This document shows positions 53,411 through 61,339 of a stretch of DNA of 64,000 nt, piece by piece. Made by a program: the position numbers and the translations under genes. The notes under the pieces were generated by a model. That model saw only the letters and a list, made by a program, of their open reading frames with translations, searched no databases and had not been told where the DNA came from. The DNA is from an uncultured Candidatus Melainabacteria bacterium. Its GTDB lineage: Bacteria; Cyanobacteriota; Vampirovibrionia; Gastranaerophilales; Gastranaerophilaceae. Location of the stretch: contig CAKVLN010000001.1 in the NCBI GenBank assembly GCA_934757275.1, positions 302,287 to 366,286 of the forward strand, written 5' to 3'. How positions within the stretch are numbered: position 1 is the first letter of the stretch; every line of letters begins with the position of its first letter.

Positions 53411-53801
53411 TTATAAAACCTATCTGTTCTTTGAACCTTGTGATTTCATCGTAATATTCAAGACTAATCTTTTCGAGAATAAGGTCTACTTTTTCCATAT
53501 CGTACTCATGCGAGCTAGAATTTCTATCTTTCACCATATCAATCCAAATTTGCGCCGTTGGCAAAAAATTGATAGTGAAAGCTTCTTTTATGCAATCTTT
53601 TGGTGTAAAAACTTCAATACCTTTTGAGGCTAAATAATCCTTTAGAACCTTCCAGCCTAGCTCTGTTATAATTTCAAAGCTTTGCACTAAAGCAAGTCTA
53701 TTAATATTGTTTGATTTGTTGTTAATATATTCGTTTCTTGCCATTGCAAAAAGTTCGTATGCTTTGTTAAAATTTTCTATGCGTTCGGATAATCTGCTCA
53801 T
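53403..53801 (-). CDS. hepT: HepT-type HEPN ribonuclease toxin
   Basis: The product has 132 residues, all-helical. The motif RNSSSHEY (93-100) is an exact Rx4HxY: R93 and H98 for RNA cleavage and Y100 as the AMPylation site. It belongs to the HI0074-like family once called nucleotidyltransferase substrate-binding proteins. A canonical promoter ends 6 nt before its ATG. Confidence 0.85.
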   Translation of the reverse strand: MSRLSERIENFNKAYELFAMARNEYINNKSNNINRLALVQSFEIITELGWKVLKDYLASKGIEVFTPKDCIKEAFTINFLPTAQIWIDMVKDRNSSSHEYDMEKVDLILEKISLEYYDEITRFKEQIGFISE

Positions 53802-53807
53802 AGAGTT

Positions 53808-53836
53808 ATATTAGCATATTTGAGAGCTTGAGTCAA
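53808..53836 (-). promoter_or_regulatory. Leaderless promoter of hepT-mntA
   Basis: On the minus strand TTGACT (53831-53836), a 17-nt spacer and TAATAT (53808-53813), 6 nt before the ATG. No ribosome binding site fits. Confidence 0.75.
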
Positions 53837-53860
53837 AAGTAGTTTGGGCATTTATATCGA

Positions 53861-54236
53861 TTGCTTCGTCGCTCACGCTCCTCGTAATGACTGGAAAGTG
53901 CGCCTTCTAGTTGGGCGTTATTGCAAAAACAAGGATTTTTGTAGCAACCCTTTTTGTTACCCACCCGCATTCGTAACTAGGGCGGTTTGAGCGTGAGCGT
54001 GTGGCGATTAGCCACGATAGCGAACGTGAGAGTGCAGGCTTTGCCTGCTAGTTTATCCATTCAGTCACACGCTCGTAAGAGCGTCGGAAACAATGGCGTG
54101 TTTTCTCTTTCTTTTGGTACTTTTGGGGTAAATAAAACCAACTTGTAGTCTCAATACCAGCTTGGAAGTGAAGTGAAAAATCTTTGCCTCGCAAATAAAG
54201 AGAAAGAAAAGTACATCAAAAATTTAGTTAAAAATG
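53861..54236. repeat. Intergenic repeat region between hepT and serS
   Basis: The 489-bp gap holds module B (53861-53950), a truncated inverted module A (53957-53980), alternating GC-rich pieces (GAGCGTGAGCGTGTGGCG), and an imperfect inverted pair around CTCTTTCTTTTGGTACTTTTGG (about 54109) and AAAGAGAAAGAAAAGTACAT (about 54199). No gene is seen. Confidence 0.65.
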
Positions 54237-54243
54237 AAAAATA

Positions 54244-54271
54244 AAAAGGGGGCAATTTATTGCCCCCTTTT
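54244..54271 (-). terminator. serS terminator
   Basis: A 12-bp stem AAAAGGGGGCAA with its complement and a 4-nt loop is followed by T's on the minus strand, 20 bp past the serS stop. Confidence 0.92.
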
Positions 54272-54290
54272 ATCATTTCATAAATTTTAA

Positions 54291-55553
54291 CTAAATTTTA
54301 TCAAATCCAGTGTATTTTCTAAGAACTTCTGGAATAATAATTGTTCCATCTTCTTGTTGGAAGTTTTCCACAATCGCTGCAAAAGTTCTACCAACTGCAA
54401 GACCTGAACCATTAATTGTGTGAACGAATCTGATTTGACCATCTTTTGTTCTGTATCTTGTGTTACTTCTTCTTGCTTGGAAGTCGCCGTAGTTAGAACA
54501 ACTTGAGATTTCTTTGTATGCGTTGTAAGAAGGCAACCAAACTTCTAGGTCGAAACATTTGTTTGCACTGAAACCGATATCTGCAGAACATAGAGCAACT
54601 CTTCTGTATGGCAAACCTAGTTTTTCTAAACAGATTTCTGCGTCACGAGTTAGTTTTTCGTGCTCTTCTGGGCTTGCTTCTGGAGTTGTCAATTTTACCA
54701 TTTCAACTTTGTTGAATTGGTGAACTCTGATTAAACCTCGAGTGTCTTTACCTGCAGAACCAGCTTCACGTCTAAAACATGGAGTGTAAGCAGTCATATA
54801 TTTAGGCAAATCATCTTCGCTTAGAATTTCGCCTGAATATATGTTTGTAACTGGAACTTCTGCTGTTGGAATTAAATACAAATCTTCGTCAACACATTTG
54901 TACATATCTTCTGCAAATTTAGGTAATTGACCAGTACCAGTCATTGTTGCAGCGTTTGCCATAAATGGTGGCAAAATTTCTTCATAGCCGTGTTCTTCTG
55001 TGTGTAAATCTAAGAAGAATTGGATAATTGCACGTTCTAATCTAGCACCTTTGCCTCTATATAGCGTAAATCTTGATTGTGAAATCTTAACGCCACGTTC
55101 AAAATCTACAAGTCCTTTTTCTTCGCAAATATCCCAGTGAGCTTTTGGTTCAAAATTGAACTTTGTAGGCTCGCCCCAGAATTTTACAGGAATATTATCG
55201 TCTTCTGATGCACCAATTGGAGTTGACTCATCTGGTGTGTTAGGAGTTCTAAGTAGCATATCTCTTTGAAGATTGTCTAACTCTACTTGTTTTTCTTCTA
55301 ATGCTTTAACATCGTCGCCTAATTTACGAACTTCTTCTTGAATAGCGTCAGTGTTTTCGCCATTTTTTTTCATCATACCAATTTTTTGTGATTCAGATTT
55401 TCTTTTAGCTCTAAGCTCATCTGCTTGCGCTTGAATCTTTCTTCTATCTGCGTCAATTTCAATAATTTTATCAATTGACAATTCAGGATTTCTACGTTTT
55501 AGTAATTCGTTAATTTTTTCAGGATTTTCTCTAATTAATTTGATGTCTAACAT
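54291..55553 (-). CDS. serS: Seryl-tRNA synthetase
   Basis: The product has 420 residues. An N-terminal coiled-coil arm ([20 protein letters not shown]...) reads the long variable arm of tRNA-Ser. It is a class II core with motif 2 ([21 protein letters not shown]) and motif 3 ([19 protein letters not shown]). AAGAGGGA precedes the ATG. A normal bacterial SerRS. Confidence 0.97.
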   Translation of the reverse strand: MLDIKLIRENPEKINELLKRRNPELSIDKIIEIDADRRKIQAQADELRAKRKSESQKIGMMKKNGENTDAIQEEVRKLGDDVKALEEKQVELDNLQRDMLLRTPNTPDESTPIGASEDDNIPVKFWGEPTKFNFEPKAHWDICEEKGLVDFERGVKISQSRFTLYRGKGARLERAIIQFFLDLHTEEHGYEEILPPFMANAATMTGTGQLPKFAEDMYKCVDEDLYLIPTAEVPVTNIYSGEILSEDDLPKYMTAYTPCFRREAGSAGKDTRGLIRVHQFNKVEMVKLTTPEASPEEHEKLTRDAEICLEKLGLPYRRVALCSADIGFSANKCFDLEVWLPSYNAYKEISSCSNYGDFQARRSNTRYRTKDGQIRFVHTINGSGLAVGRTFAAIVENFQQEDGTIIIPEVLRKYTGFDKI

Positions 55554-55732
55554 AATATTCCCTCTTATTTTTCTTATAAATCAAGTTTAGCATAAAAAGT
55601 TTATACGTTAAACATTTTTTTTCAAACTAAAACCTCCAAAATTTTTTACATTTTGGAGGCTAAAACTCTCAACCATCTTATTTAGACAGTCTTTTTCATA
55701 ACTTCAAGTAGAAAACAAAACATAGCTTTTAT

Positions 55733-55888
55733 TTACTTCACAGCTTGCAATTTTGCTTGAACTCCTGATTCTGCGTTAATTGTTACTGCATTTGCGATTG
55801 CCATTGTTCTTCGCTTTTTTGCCCCTCTTAATATAAATTCAACTCCTGAAAATGTATTATTGCTTGGGGTTGTAATTTTCTTTAACAT
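55733..55888 (-). CDS. 51-residue basic protein on a sigma-28-type promoter
   Basis: The ATG at 55888 follows GGAAAGGACA. A GTG at 55948 in the same frame lies inside the promoter and cannot be the start. The product MLKKITTPSNNTFSGVEFILRGAKKRRTM then an Ala/Val-rich tail is basic. It contains TFSG at 12-15, which resembles the lineage tag. The third small gene with a FliA-type promoter. The function is unknown. Confidence 0.68.
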   Translation of the reverse strand: MLKKITTPSNNTFSGVEFILRGAKKRRTMAIANAVTINAESGVQAKLQAVK

Positions 55889-55938
55889 ATCCTGTTGTCC
55901 TTTCCGATAAATGTATTTTCTTGAGCCTTGTATTATAT

Positions 55939-55965
55939 CTATCGGCACAATTTTGAAAAACTTTA
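55939..55965 (-). promoter_or_regulatory. Sigma-28 (FliA-type) promoter, site 3
   Basis: On the minus strand TAAAGTTT (55958-55965), exactly 11 nt, then GCCGATAG (55939-55946). It is 50 nt upstream of the ATG at 55888. Confidence 0.8.
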
Positions 55966-55982
55966 ATGTTTTGAAGAATTTT

Positions 55983-55998
55983 GTTACAAATGTTTACA
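55983..55998 (-). promoter_or_regulatory. GTAAC-N5-GTAAC direct repeat (site 4)
   Basis: On the plus strand GTTACA (55983) and TTTACA (55993), 10 bp apart. It starts 17 nt beyond the sigma-28 -35 element, exactly as at 19247. The DNA between (GTTTTGAAGAA) is also shared with that site. Confidence 0.55.
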
Positions 55999-56044
55999 TA
56001 AAATTCTCAAACGTGCTTAAATATTGAAAAATTCCTCTAAATGG

Positions 56045-56073
56045 TTGATAACAAATTAAAAAAAATGTATGAT
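56045..56073 (+). promoter_or_regulatory. Promoter of the FlgM-like gene
   Basis: TTGATA (56045-56050), a 17-nt spacer and TATGAT (56068-56073): a sigma-70-type promoter 34 nt upstream of the ATG at 56108. Confidence 0.75.
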
Positions 56074-56107
56074 AATGTAAGAAAATAATTGGGGGGATTG
56101 GGGCTTT

Positions 56108-56458
56108 ATGTTCAATAACATTAATGATAATAATAATGGGTTGTTTTATAATTCTCAATTAAACAATGCAAGCAATGTCATTAATCTTGCGTCAGTAAGA
56201 GCTAATCTTCAAAAAGCAGGGTATAATGCAAACCCTTATGTTGATAAGACAGAGATTTCTTCTAATGCTATGCAGCTTTTTCAAAGAGATCTTGATATAA
56301 ACAAATTTACTAAGATTGCAACCAGCGACAAAGAGGACACTTCTTATTTGCAGAGAATGCAAGAATTGTTTAAAGATGGTGTTGTAGACGTGTTTGAAGA
56401 CGACGTGTTGAAGGATCTTGTAACAAATTCTAAATTATTAGGTGATTTAGAACTATAA
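56108..56458 (+). CDS. Possible anti-sigma-28 factor (FlgM-like)
   Basis: The product has 116 residues. The N-terminus is Asn-rich and disordered. Residues 46-62 read DKTEISSNAMQLFQRDL, close to the FlgM pattern DKVEISSEAKxLQxAL. The end, LQRMQELFKDGVVDVFEDD then VLKDLV, fits the FlgM C-terminal pattern (hydrophobic helix, G-x-Y-x-V-D-x-x-x-I-A-x-x-L-L) position by position, with the Tyr replaced by Val. FlgM binds sigma-28. A sigma-28-type promoter lies 150 bp away on the other strand. The match is by eye only. Otherwise it is a hypothetical acidic protein. The TPR gene follows 18 bp later. Confidence 0.45.
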   Translation: MFNNINDNNNGLFYNSQLNNASNVINLASVRANLQKAGYNANPYVDKTEISSNAMQLFQRDLDINKFTKIATSDKEDTSYLQRMQELFKDGVVDVFEDDVLKDLVTNSKLLGDLEL

Positions 56459-56476
56459 ATGTGATAGAATACACCT

Positions 56477-57661
56477 ATGGTATCGTCTGAGTATTATATT
56501 GTCGACAATTCAGATTTAGAAAATAAAAGACTTGAGGCTGCAAAAAATTATTATTCAAAAGGTGATTATTCTTCAGCATTGAGGCTTTATTTGGATATGC
56601 TTAATACGAGTCATATTTCGTACAAGCTTTATTATGAAATAGGACGTTGCTATTACAAACTCAATGATATGCTGCCAGCAGAGGAGTATTTCAAAAAATC
56701 AATTGGGTTAGAGAGTTTTAAGAACCCATCATACCTTTATTTGGGCAATATTTATTACAAAAAAGAAGATTTGAGAAATGCTATTGAAAATTGGGTATCT
56801 GCTTATGCTTACAAGCCTGATGATGAAGCGGTATGTTTAAATCTTGCGACTTCGTATTTTTCAAAAAATATGAAGTTTCAATCTGTTTTTTATTACGAAA
56901 AATATTTAAAGTATGCCAAAGATAGAGGACAATCTTATTCAACGATTAAAAATAGTATAAGCCGCTGTAACGAGATTGGTAAAGAGTTTATGCAAAAGGC
57001 GCAACGAGCAATTTCGGTTAGAAATTACTCGGAAGCGATTGAGTATTTAACATTTGCGGTAAAAAACATGCCGATAAGTTTTGATATAAATTTGGCTTTA
57101 GGTAAAGCTTATTTGGAAGAAAATGATAATATGCATGCAATGATATTTTTAAAACAAGCTTTGAGTTTAGATAACAAATCGCTTGATGTCTTACAAAAAT
57201 TAGCCTCTGTTTTTATTAATTTAGGTGATTATACTGCAGCATATTGTACAATGAGAAGATTGTTGCCGCTTGTTATTCATAATCAAGCAGAGTATTTAAA
57301 AACTTTGCAGTTAATTAAAGAATTAAATTCAACCTTTGATGATTTGAGTTATCAAGGTCATAGAGAGTGGGCAGATAGATATTATGAAGACAATAATTAC
57401 CACATGGCGCTTTTAGAGTATGAAAATTGCGTTATTCTAAAAGATGATTTACAAGGTGAAATTGGTGATAAAATAGAGCGAATAAAAACTTTTATTCACC
57501 CAGAGGCAAGAATAATCAAAGCTTGTTTAGAAAAAGGTGAGGCTTTGTATGAAAATGGGGAGTTTGTGACTTCAAATAAATACTATTCAAAGGTAATGCG
57601 CTTAGCTGGAGAAAATACTTCTGAATACAGACTTGCAAAATCAAGAGTGGTGAATGTTTAA
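56477..57661 (+). CDS. TPR-repeat protein
   Basis: The product has 394 residues, built of about nine tetratricopeptide repeats from residue 10 to the end (AAKNYYSKGDYSSALRLYLDML, YEIGRCYYKLNDMLPAEEYFKKSI and so on). There is no signal peptide and no membrane segment, so it is a cytoplasmic scaffold. TAGAAT ends 6 nt before the ATG with no ribosome binding site. It may be leaderless, or coupled to the upstream gene. It overlaps the next gene by 8 bp. Confidence 0.82.
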   Translation: MVSSEYYIVDNSDLENKRLEAAKNYYSKGDYSSALRLYLDMLNTSHISYKLYYEIGRCYYKLNDMLPAEEYFKKSIGLESFKNPSYLYLGNIYYKKEDLRNAIENWVSAYAYKPDDEAVCLNLATSYFSKNMKFQSVFYYEKYLKYAKDRGQSYSTIKNSISRCNEIGKEFMQKAQRAISVRNYSEAIEYLTFAVKNMPISFDINLALGKAYLEENDNMHAMIFLKQALSLDNKSLDVLQKLASVFINLGDYTAAYCTMRRLLPLVIHNQAEYLKTLQLIKELNSTFDDLSYQGHREWADRYYEDNNYHMALLEYENCVILKDDLQGEIGDKIERIKTFIHPEARIIKACLEKGEALYENGEFVTSNKYYSKVMRLAGENTSEYRLAKSRVVNV

Positions 57662-58061
57662 AAAGTTAAAAAAGTTTTTTTATTTGTATATTTTGAGAAA
57701 AAAATATTATCGCACAGGCTCTTGCAACGCCTGCGGTCGTTGTTGTCAGAAAATTTATGTAAAACATAAACAAGTTATTCAGACCGAGGAAGAATTTCAC
57801 AGACTTCAAAAATTGCACCCCTTTTATACATATCTAAAAATTATTGATAAAGATGAAACTGGCTTGGTTTTTGAGTGCATGAATTTGGATAAAGAAACTC
57901 ATAAATGCAAAATTCACAAGAAACGCCCAGGAATTTGTAGGAGATATCCGCAAGAAGAACTTTTTAAAATGGGCGGTACCCTTGCTGAAAACTGTGGCTA
58001 TCGCTTAGAACCTGTTGAAACATTTGAAGAGGTTTTCAAAAAAGTCAGTAAGAAAAAATAG
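57654..58061 (+). CDS. YkgJ-type cysteine-cluster protein
   Basis: The product has 135 residues. It has CNACGRCCQ (C24, C27, C30, C31), then C in FECMNLDKETHKCKIHKKRPGICRRYP and a last C in ENCGYRLEP. This is the YkgJ/UPF0153 cysteine cluster, thought to bind zinc or an iron-sulfur centre. A basic aromatic N-terminus precedes it. The substrate is unknown. It is translationally coupled to the TPR gene. Confidence 0.82.
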   Translation: MFKKLKKFFYLYILRKKYYRTGSCNACGRCCQKIYVKHKQVIQTEEEFHRLQKLHPFYTYLKIIDKDETGLVFECMNLDKETHKCKIHKKRPGICRRYPQEELFKMGGTLAENCGYRLEPVETFEEVFKKVSKKK

Positions 58062-58067
58062 GAATTT

Positions 58068-59399
58068 TTATTGATTGCCAACGTATTCTATGATGCCGTC
58101 TGCAATTCCTTTCGCAACTTTTGCTGCAAAGCTTTCTGAATTATAAAGAACAGAATCGCAAGGATTTGTCATATATGCAGTTTCAACTAAAATTCCCACA
58201 TAATTATATGGTCTTATTACTGCAAAACTTGCTGTTTTGACGCCATCTCTTCTAGTGCCTGCGTTTTTGCTAACAGATTTTTCAATTACCTCTGCGAATT
58301 TTTTAGAATTTGGGTTGAAATAGTAAACGCTAGTTCCACGGTTTTTGTGTATATTCATTGGAATATCGCCAATTGAATTAAGGTGAATGCTTACAAAAAT
58401 ATTTGCATCATTCTTTTTTGCAATTTCAACACGGTCATTTAAAGACACATTACCGTCGCATTCTCTTGTCATAATTACATTTGCTCCGAGTGTTTTTAGA
58501 GTTTCAGCGAGTTCTAATGCGATTTTTAGATTAATGTTTTTCTCTTCTTGTCCTAAACACCCAATCGCACCTTTTTCAGAACCTCCGTGACCTGCATCAA
58601 CAACGACCGTAATTTCCTCTAATGCACTTGGAAGCTCACTAATTTTGAAGGTATACGTTCCCTCTTTTAAATCAATATTATAATAATATTTCTCTGGTTT
58701 AGGAAGGTTTAGAGTGTAAACTGAACTGTCGGACAATTCTGGATTATAAACCTTGAAGAGAATTTCTTTGTCTTTCTCTTCTAATGTGTAAGGAAGATTT
58801 TTGCTAAAAGAAATTGTCTGAATAGTCGCATTTTTAAACTTTTTACTATCCATGTTAATAAAGCTTGCAGTTTGTGAGCCTTCAATGTTATCAACATCTT
58901 TTTTTGCTATCCATGCAACTTTATCTTTTGCTAAGAAAACTCTGTAGAACTGTCCTTTTGAGCCGTTTATTAGAAGTGTTGTATCTTTAAATAGATGCGC
59001 AATTCTATTCAAACCGCCATCAATAGGCGTACTTCTAAGCGGCGTATTGTCATGATTTACGACAACAGTTCTGATATCAAAATCTGTAACAGGGATTTCT
59101 GTTGCTTTTACTGGCGCATTTTTGTAGAAGTTATAAATTTGTGTGTTGTAGTTAGAGCGTACAACAACTCTGTTCTCGCCAATCTTTAACTTTACAGAAT
59201 GCGCAAATGCTCCATTTTGTGCGATATAGATTGGACAACCATTTATTGAAATGGTTTCGCCGTTGTTTGCTTTACCTACAAAAAAGGCGTAATTAGAATT
59301 TGAAATTGCACTTTTTTCTCTTGGCAAAATTAACTCATAGCCAAAGCTTTGAGCTGCACCTAACAAAAACAACAATAAAAACAATAACCCTTTCTTCAT
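58068..59399 (-). CDS. Exported N-acetylmuramoyl-L-alanine amidase
   Basis: The product has 443 residues. A signal peptide ends near residues 17-19. Residues 20-255 are beta-rich and include an SH3-like piece (VNHDNTPLRSTPIDGGLNRIAHLFKDTTLLINGSKGQFYRVFLAKDKVAWIAK). Residues 265-440 are the zinc Amidase_3 domain: DAGHGGSEKGA, LGQEEKN, SIHLNS and LVETAYMTN. It is the second cell-wall amidase here, with a different N-terminal module from the one at 16956. Its leaderless promoter overlaps that of dnaX. Confidence 0.9.
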   Translation of the reverse strand: MKKGLLFLLLFLLGAAQSFGYELILPREKSAISNSNYAFFVGKANNGETISINGCPIYIAQNGAFAHSVKLKIGENRVVVRSNYNTQIYNFYKNAPVKATEIPVTDFDIRTVVVNHDNTPLRSTPIDGGLNRIAHLFKDTTLLINGSKGQFYRVFLAKDKVAWIAKKDVDNIEGSQTASFINMDSKKFKNATIQTISFSKNLPYTLEEKDKEILFKVYNPELSDSSVYTLNLPKPEKYYYNIDLKEGTYTFKISELPSALEEITVVVDAGHGGSEKGAIGCLGQEEKNINLKIALELAETLKTLGANVIMTRECDGNVSLNDRVEIAKKNDANIFVSIHLNSIGDIPMNIHKNRGTSVYYFNPNSKKFAEVIEKSVSKNAGTRRDGVKTASFAVIRPYNYVGILVETAYMTNPCDSVLYNSESFAAKVAKGIADGIIEYVGNQ

Positions 59400-59406
59400 A
59401 AACTGT

Positions 59407-59435
59407 ATTTTATTATAAAATTAACATGTTGTCAC
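59407..59435 (-). promoter_or_regulatory. Amidase promoter, near-leaderless
   Basis: On the minus strand GTGACA (59430-59435), a 17-nt spacer and TAAAAT (59407-59412), 7 nt before the ATG at 59399. Confidence 0.62.
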
Positions 59436-59449
59436 CTTTGTGTTAAACT
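59421..59449 (+). promoter_or_regulatory. dnaX promoter, leaderless
   Basis: TTAACA (59421-59426), a 17-nt spacer and TAAACT (59444-59449), 6 nt before the ATG at 59456. It overlaps the opposing amidase promoter by 15 bp. Confidence 0.66.
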
Positions 59450-59455
59450 AATTCT

Positions 59456-61324
59456 ATGAGTGGAAATTATGTACCATTATACAGAAAATATCGTCCGCAA
59501 ACGCTGGATAAACTTGTCGGTCAAGAACACATCAAAAAGACCTTAACAAGTGCTATTGAGCTAGGTAAAATTGCACACGCCTTTTTGTTTACGGGACCTC
59601 GTGGTACAGGCAAAACTTCCACTGCCAGAATACTTGCAAAATCTTTGAATTGTAAAAATGGACCAACAATTCACCCTTGTGGGGAGTGTGAAAGCTGTTT
59701 AGATATTATGAACTCTGTTCCAATGGACGTAATTGAAATTGATGCTGCAAGTAATAGAAAAGTTGAAGATACGCAGAGTATTTTAGAGAAAATTCAGTAT
59801 GTTCCAGTGCATGGCAAGTACAAAATTTATATCATTGACGAAGTTCACATGCTAACGAACCATGCCTTTAATGCTTTGTTAAAAACTTTGGAAGAACCAC
59901 CAGAAAATGTTATTTTCATTCTTGCAACAACAGAGGTTCACAAGGTTTTGGATACGATTAAGAGCCGTTGTCAAAGATTTGATTTCAGAAGAATTACAAC
60001 TGACGATATCGTAAAACATTTGAGATATATTTCTGACGAAGAAAAAATAAATATTTCTGACGACGCTTTATTCACAATCGCCAAAAACTCTGCTGGTGGT
60101 ATGCGTGATAGTATTTCTTTGTTAGACCAATTAAGCTTGTTGGGCGTATCAAAAGAAATTACTGCAGAAGACGTTAACGCAGTTTTGGGAAGAATTTCGT
60201 TTGATGTTTTGAATAAATTGAGTGACAAAATCATTTCTTCATCACCAAACGAAGCAATTGAAATTTTGAACGAGATTTATAATTCTGGAAACGAGCCGTT
60301 GCAAATTTTGACAAACTTATCTGAATATTTCAAGAATTTGCTTATCGTAAAAAATTGCAAACAAGATTTGTTAAGTGAATTGACAGGACTCAATGAGGCG
60401 CAAATTTCAGAACTTTCTAAGCAAAAAGATTTATTGGAAACTCAACAAATCGTATTTTTGCTAGAACGTATAACTTATTATATTAAAGAGGTTAAACAAG
60501 CGTCTAATCAGCATTTGTGGTTAGAGGTTGGTATGATTGATTTGGCGAATATGAGCGAAAATTCGACCTTGCTTGATTTACAAAATAGAATTAAAGCGTT
60601 AGAAGGTGGAAACTTCACTCCGCAAACTCGTCCACAACCAGTTGCACATGTTACACGCCCTGCACCAATTCCAGTGCAAGAACAGAAAATTGCGCAACCA
60701 CAAGTAAATCATACCGAAATGGCACCCGTGCCAACACCACGACAAGAAGCACCTCGACCAGTAGATGTTCAAGAAGAGTTTACACCACCTCCTATGTCAC
60801 AAAAGGCAGATGGTAACGACATTCAAACTCTTTGGAAAACTCTTTTGATGAATGTAAAAAGTCCTTCAACAAAGGCGTTGTTGAATTTGGCATCACCAGT
60901 AAAAATTGCTCCAGATGGGGTTATTATTACCTTCAAGAATGAAAAATTAGTTGCTCAAATTAATGACACGAACAAAAAACAAATGCTAGAAGAAGCTGCT
61001 AGTTTGATGTTCAGCACTAATGTTCCTGTTATGGTAAGACTACCACAAGGCGGCGACAGTGAAATTACTGCTGAATCAGTAAAAAAAAACTTTAAAATAG
61101 CAACTCCTCAACCAGTTGCGCAACCAAAGGCTGAACCTCCAGCTCCAGCAAAAAAAGTAGATACACCGCAAAGGTTTGAAGAGCAAGCACCTGCTATAAA
61201 ACCAACCGTTTCAGCTGAAAAAGAAGTTGCTGAAACTCCAAAAACCGAGAAAGACAAAGAGCGTCTTGAATCAGACCAAGAAAAAATGGTAATGGAACTT
61301 TTTGACGGCAAGTATATCGAATAG
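59456..61324 (+). CDS. dnaX: DNA polymerase III subunits gamma/tau
   Basis: The product has 622 residues. It is a AAA+ clamp loader with Walker A GPRGTGKT (47-54), a zinc site around C66, C75, C78 and C81, the DEVH box (128-131) and sensor 1/2 region. A Pro/Gln-rich linker lies at about 385-455. A conserved tau domain lies at about 460-545, and a Pro/Lys/Glu-rich tail follows. At 61081-61089 there is a run of nine A's. Slippage by one base either way meets a stop within about five codons, giving a product of about 546 residues. The gene is leaderless. Confidence 0.96.
   Translation: MSGNYVPLYRKYRPQTLDKLVGQEHIKKTLTSAIELGKIAHAFLFTGPRGTGKTSTARILAKSLNCKNGPTIHPCGECESCLDIMNSVPMDVIEIDAASNRKVEDTQSILEKIQYVPVHGKYKIYIIDEVHMLTNHAFNALLKTLEEPPENVIFILATTEVHKVLDTIKSRCQRFDFRRITTDDIVKHLRYISDEEKINISDDALFTIAKNSAGGMRDSISLLDQLSLLGVSKEITAEDVNAVLGRISFDVLNKLSDKIISSSPNEAIEILNEIYNSGNEPLQILTNLSEYFKNLLIVKNCKQDLLSELTGLNEAQISELSKQKDLLETQQIVFLLERITYYIKEVKQASNQHLWLEVGMIDLANMSENSTLLDLQNRIKALEGGNFTPQTRPQPVAHVTRPAPIPVQEQKIAQPQVNHTEMAPVPTPRQEAPRPVDVQEEFTPPPMSQKADGNDIQTLWKTLLMNVKSPSTKALLNLASPVKIAPDGVIITFKNEKLVAQINDTNKKQMLEEAASLMFSTNVPVMVRLPQGGDSEITAESVKKNFKIATPQPVAQPKAEPPAPAKKVDTPQRFEEQAPAIKPTVSAEKEVAETPKTEKDKERLESDQEKMVMELFDGKYIE
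61081..61089 (+). other. A9 slippage tract in dnaX
   Basis: Nine consecutive A's lie in frame GTA AAA AAA AAC TTT. With one extra A the frame becomes AAA AAA AAA CTT TAA. With one fewer it becomes AAA AAA ACT TTA AAA TAG. Thermus dnaX uses a nine-A tract for transcriptional slippage to make gamma. Confidence 0.55.
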
Positions 61325-61339
61325 CATAAGAAATGGAAG

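Noticed and set aside
55889..55948. GTG start of the 51-residue gene at 55948
   Set aside because: The codon is part of the sigma-28 -10 region, upstream of any transcript start.
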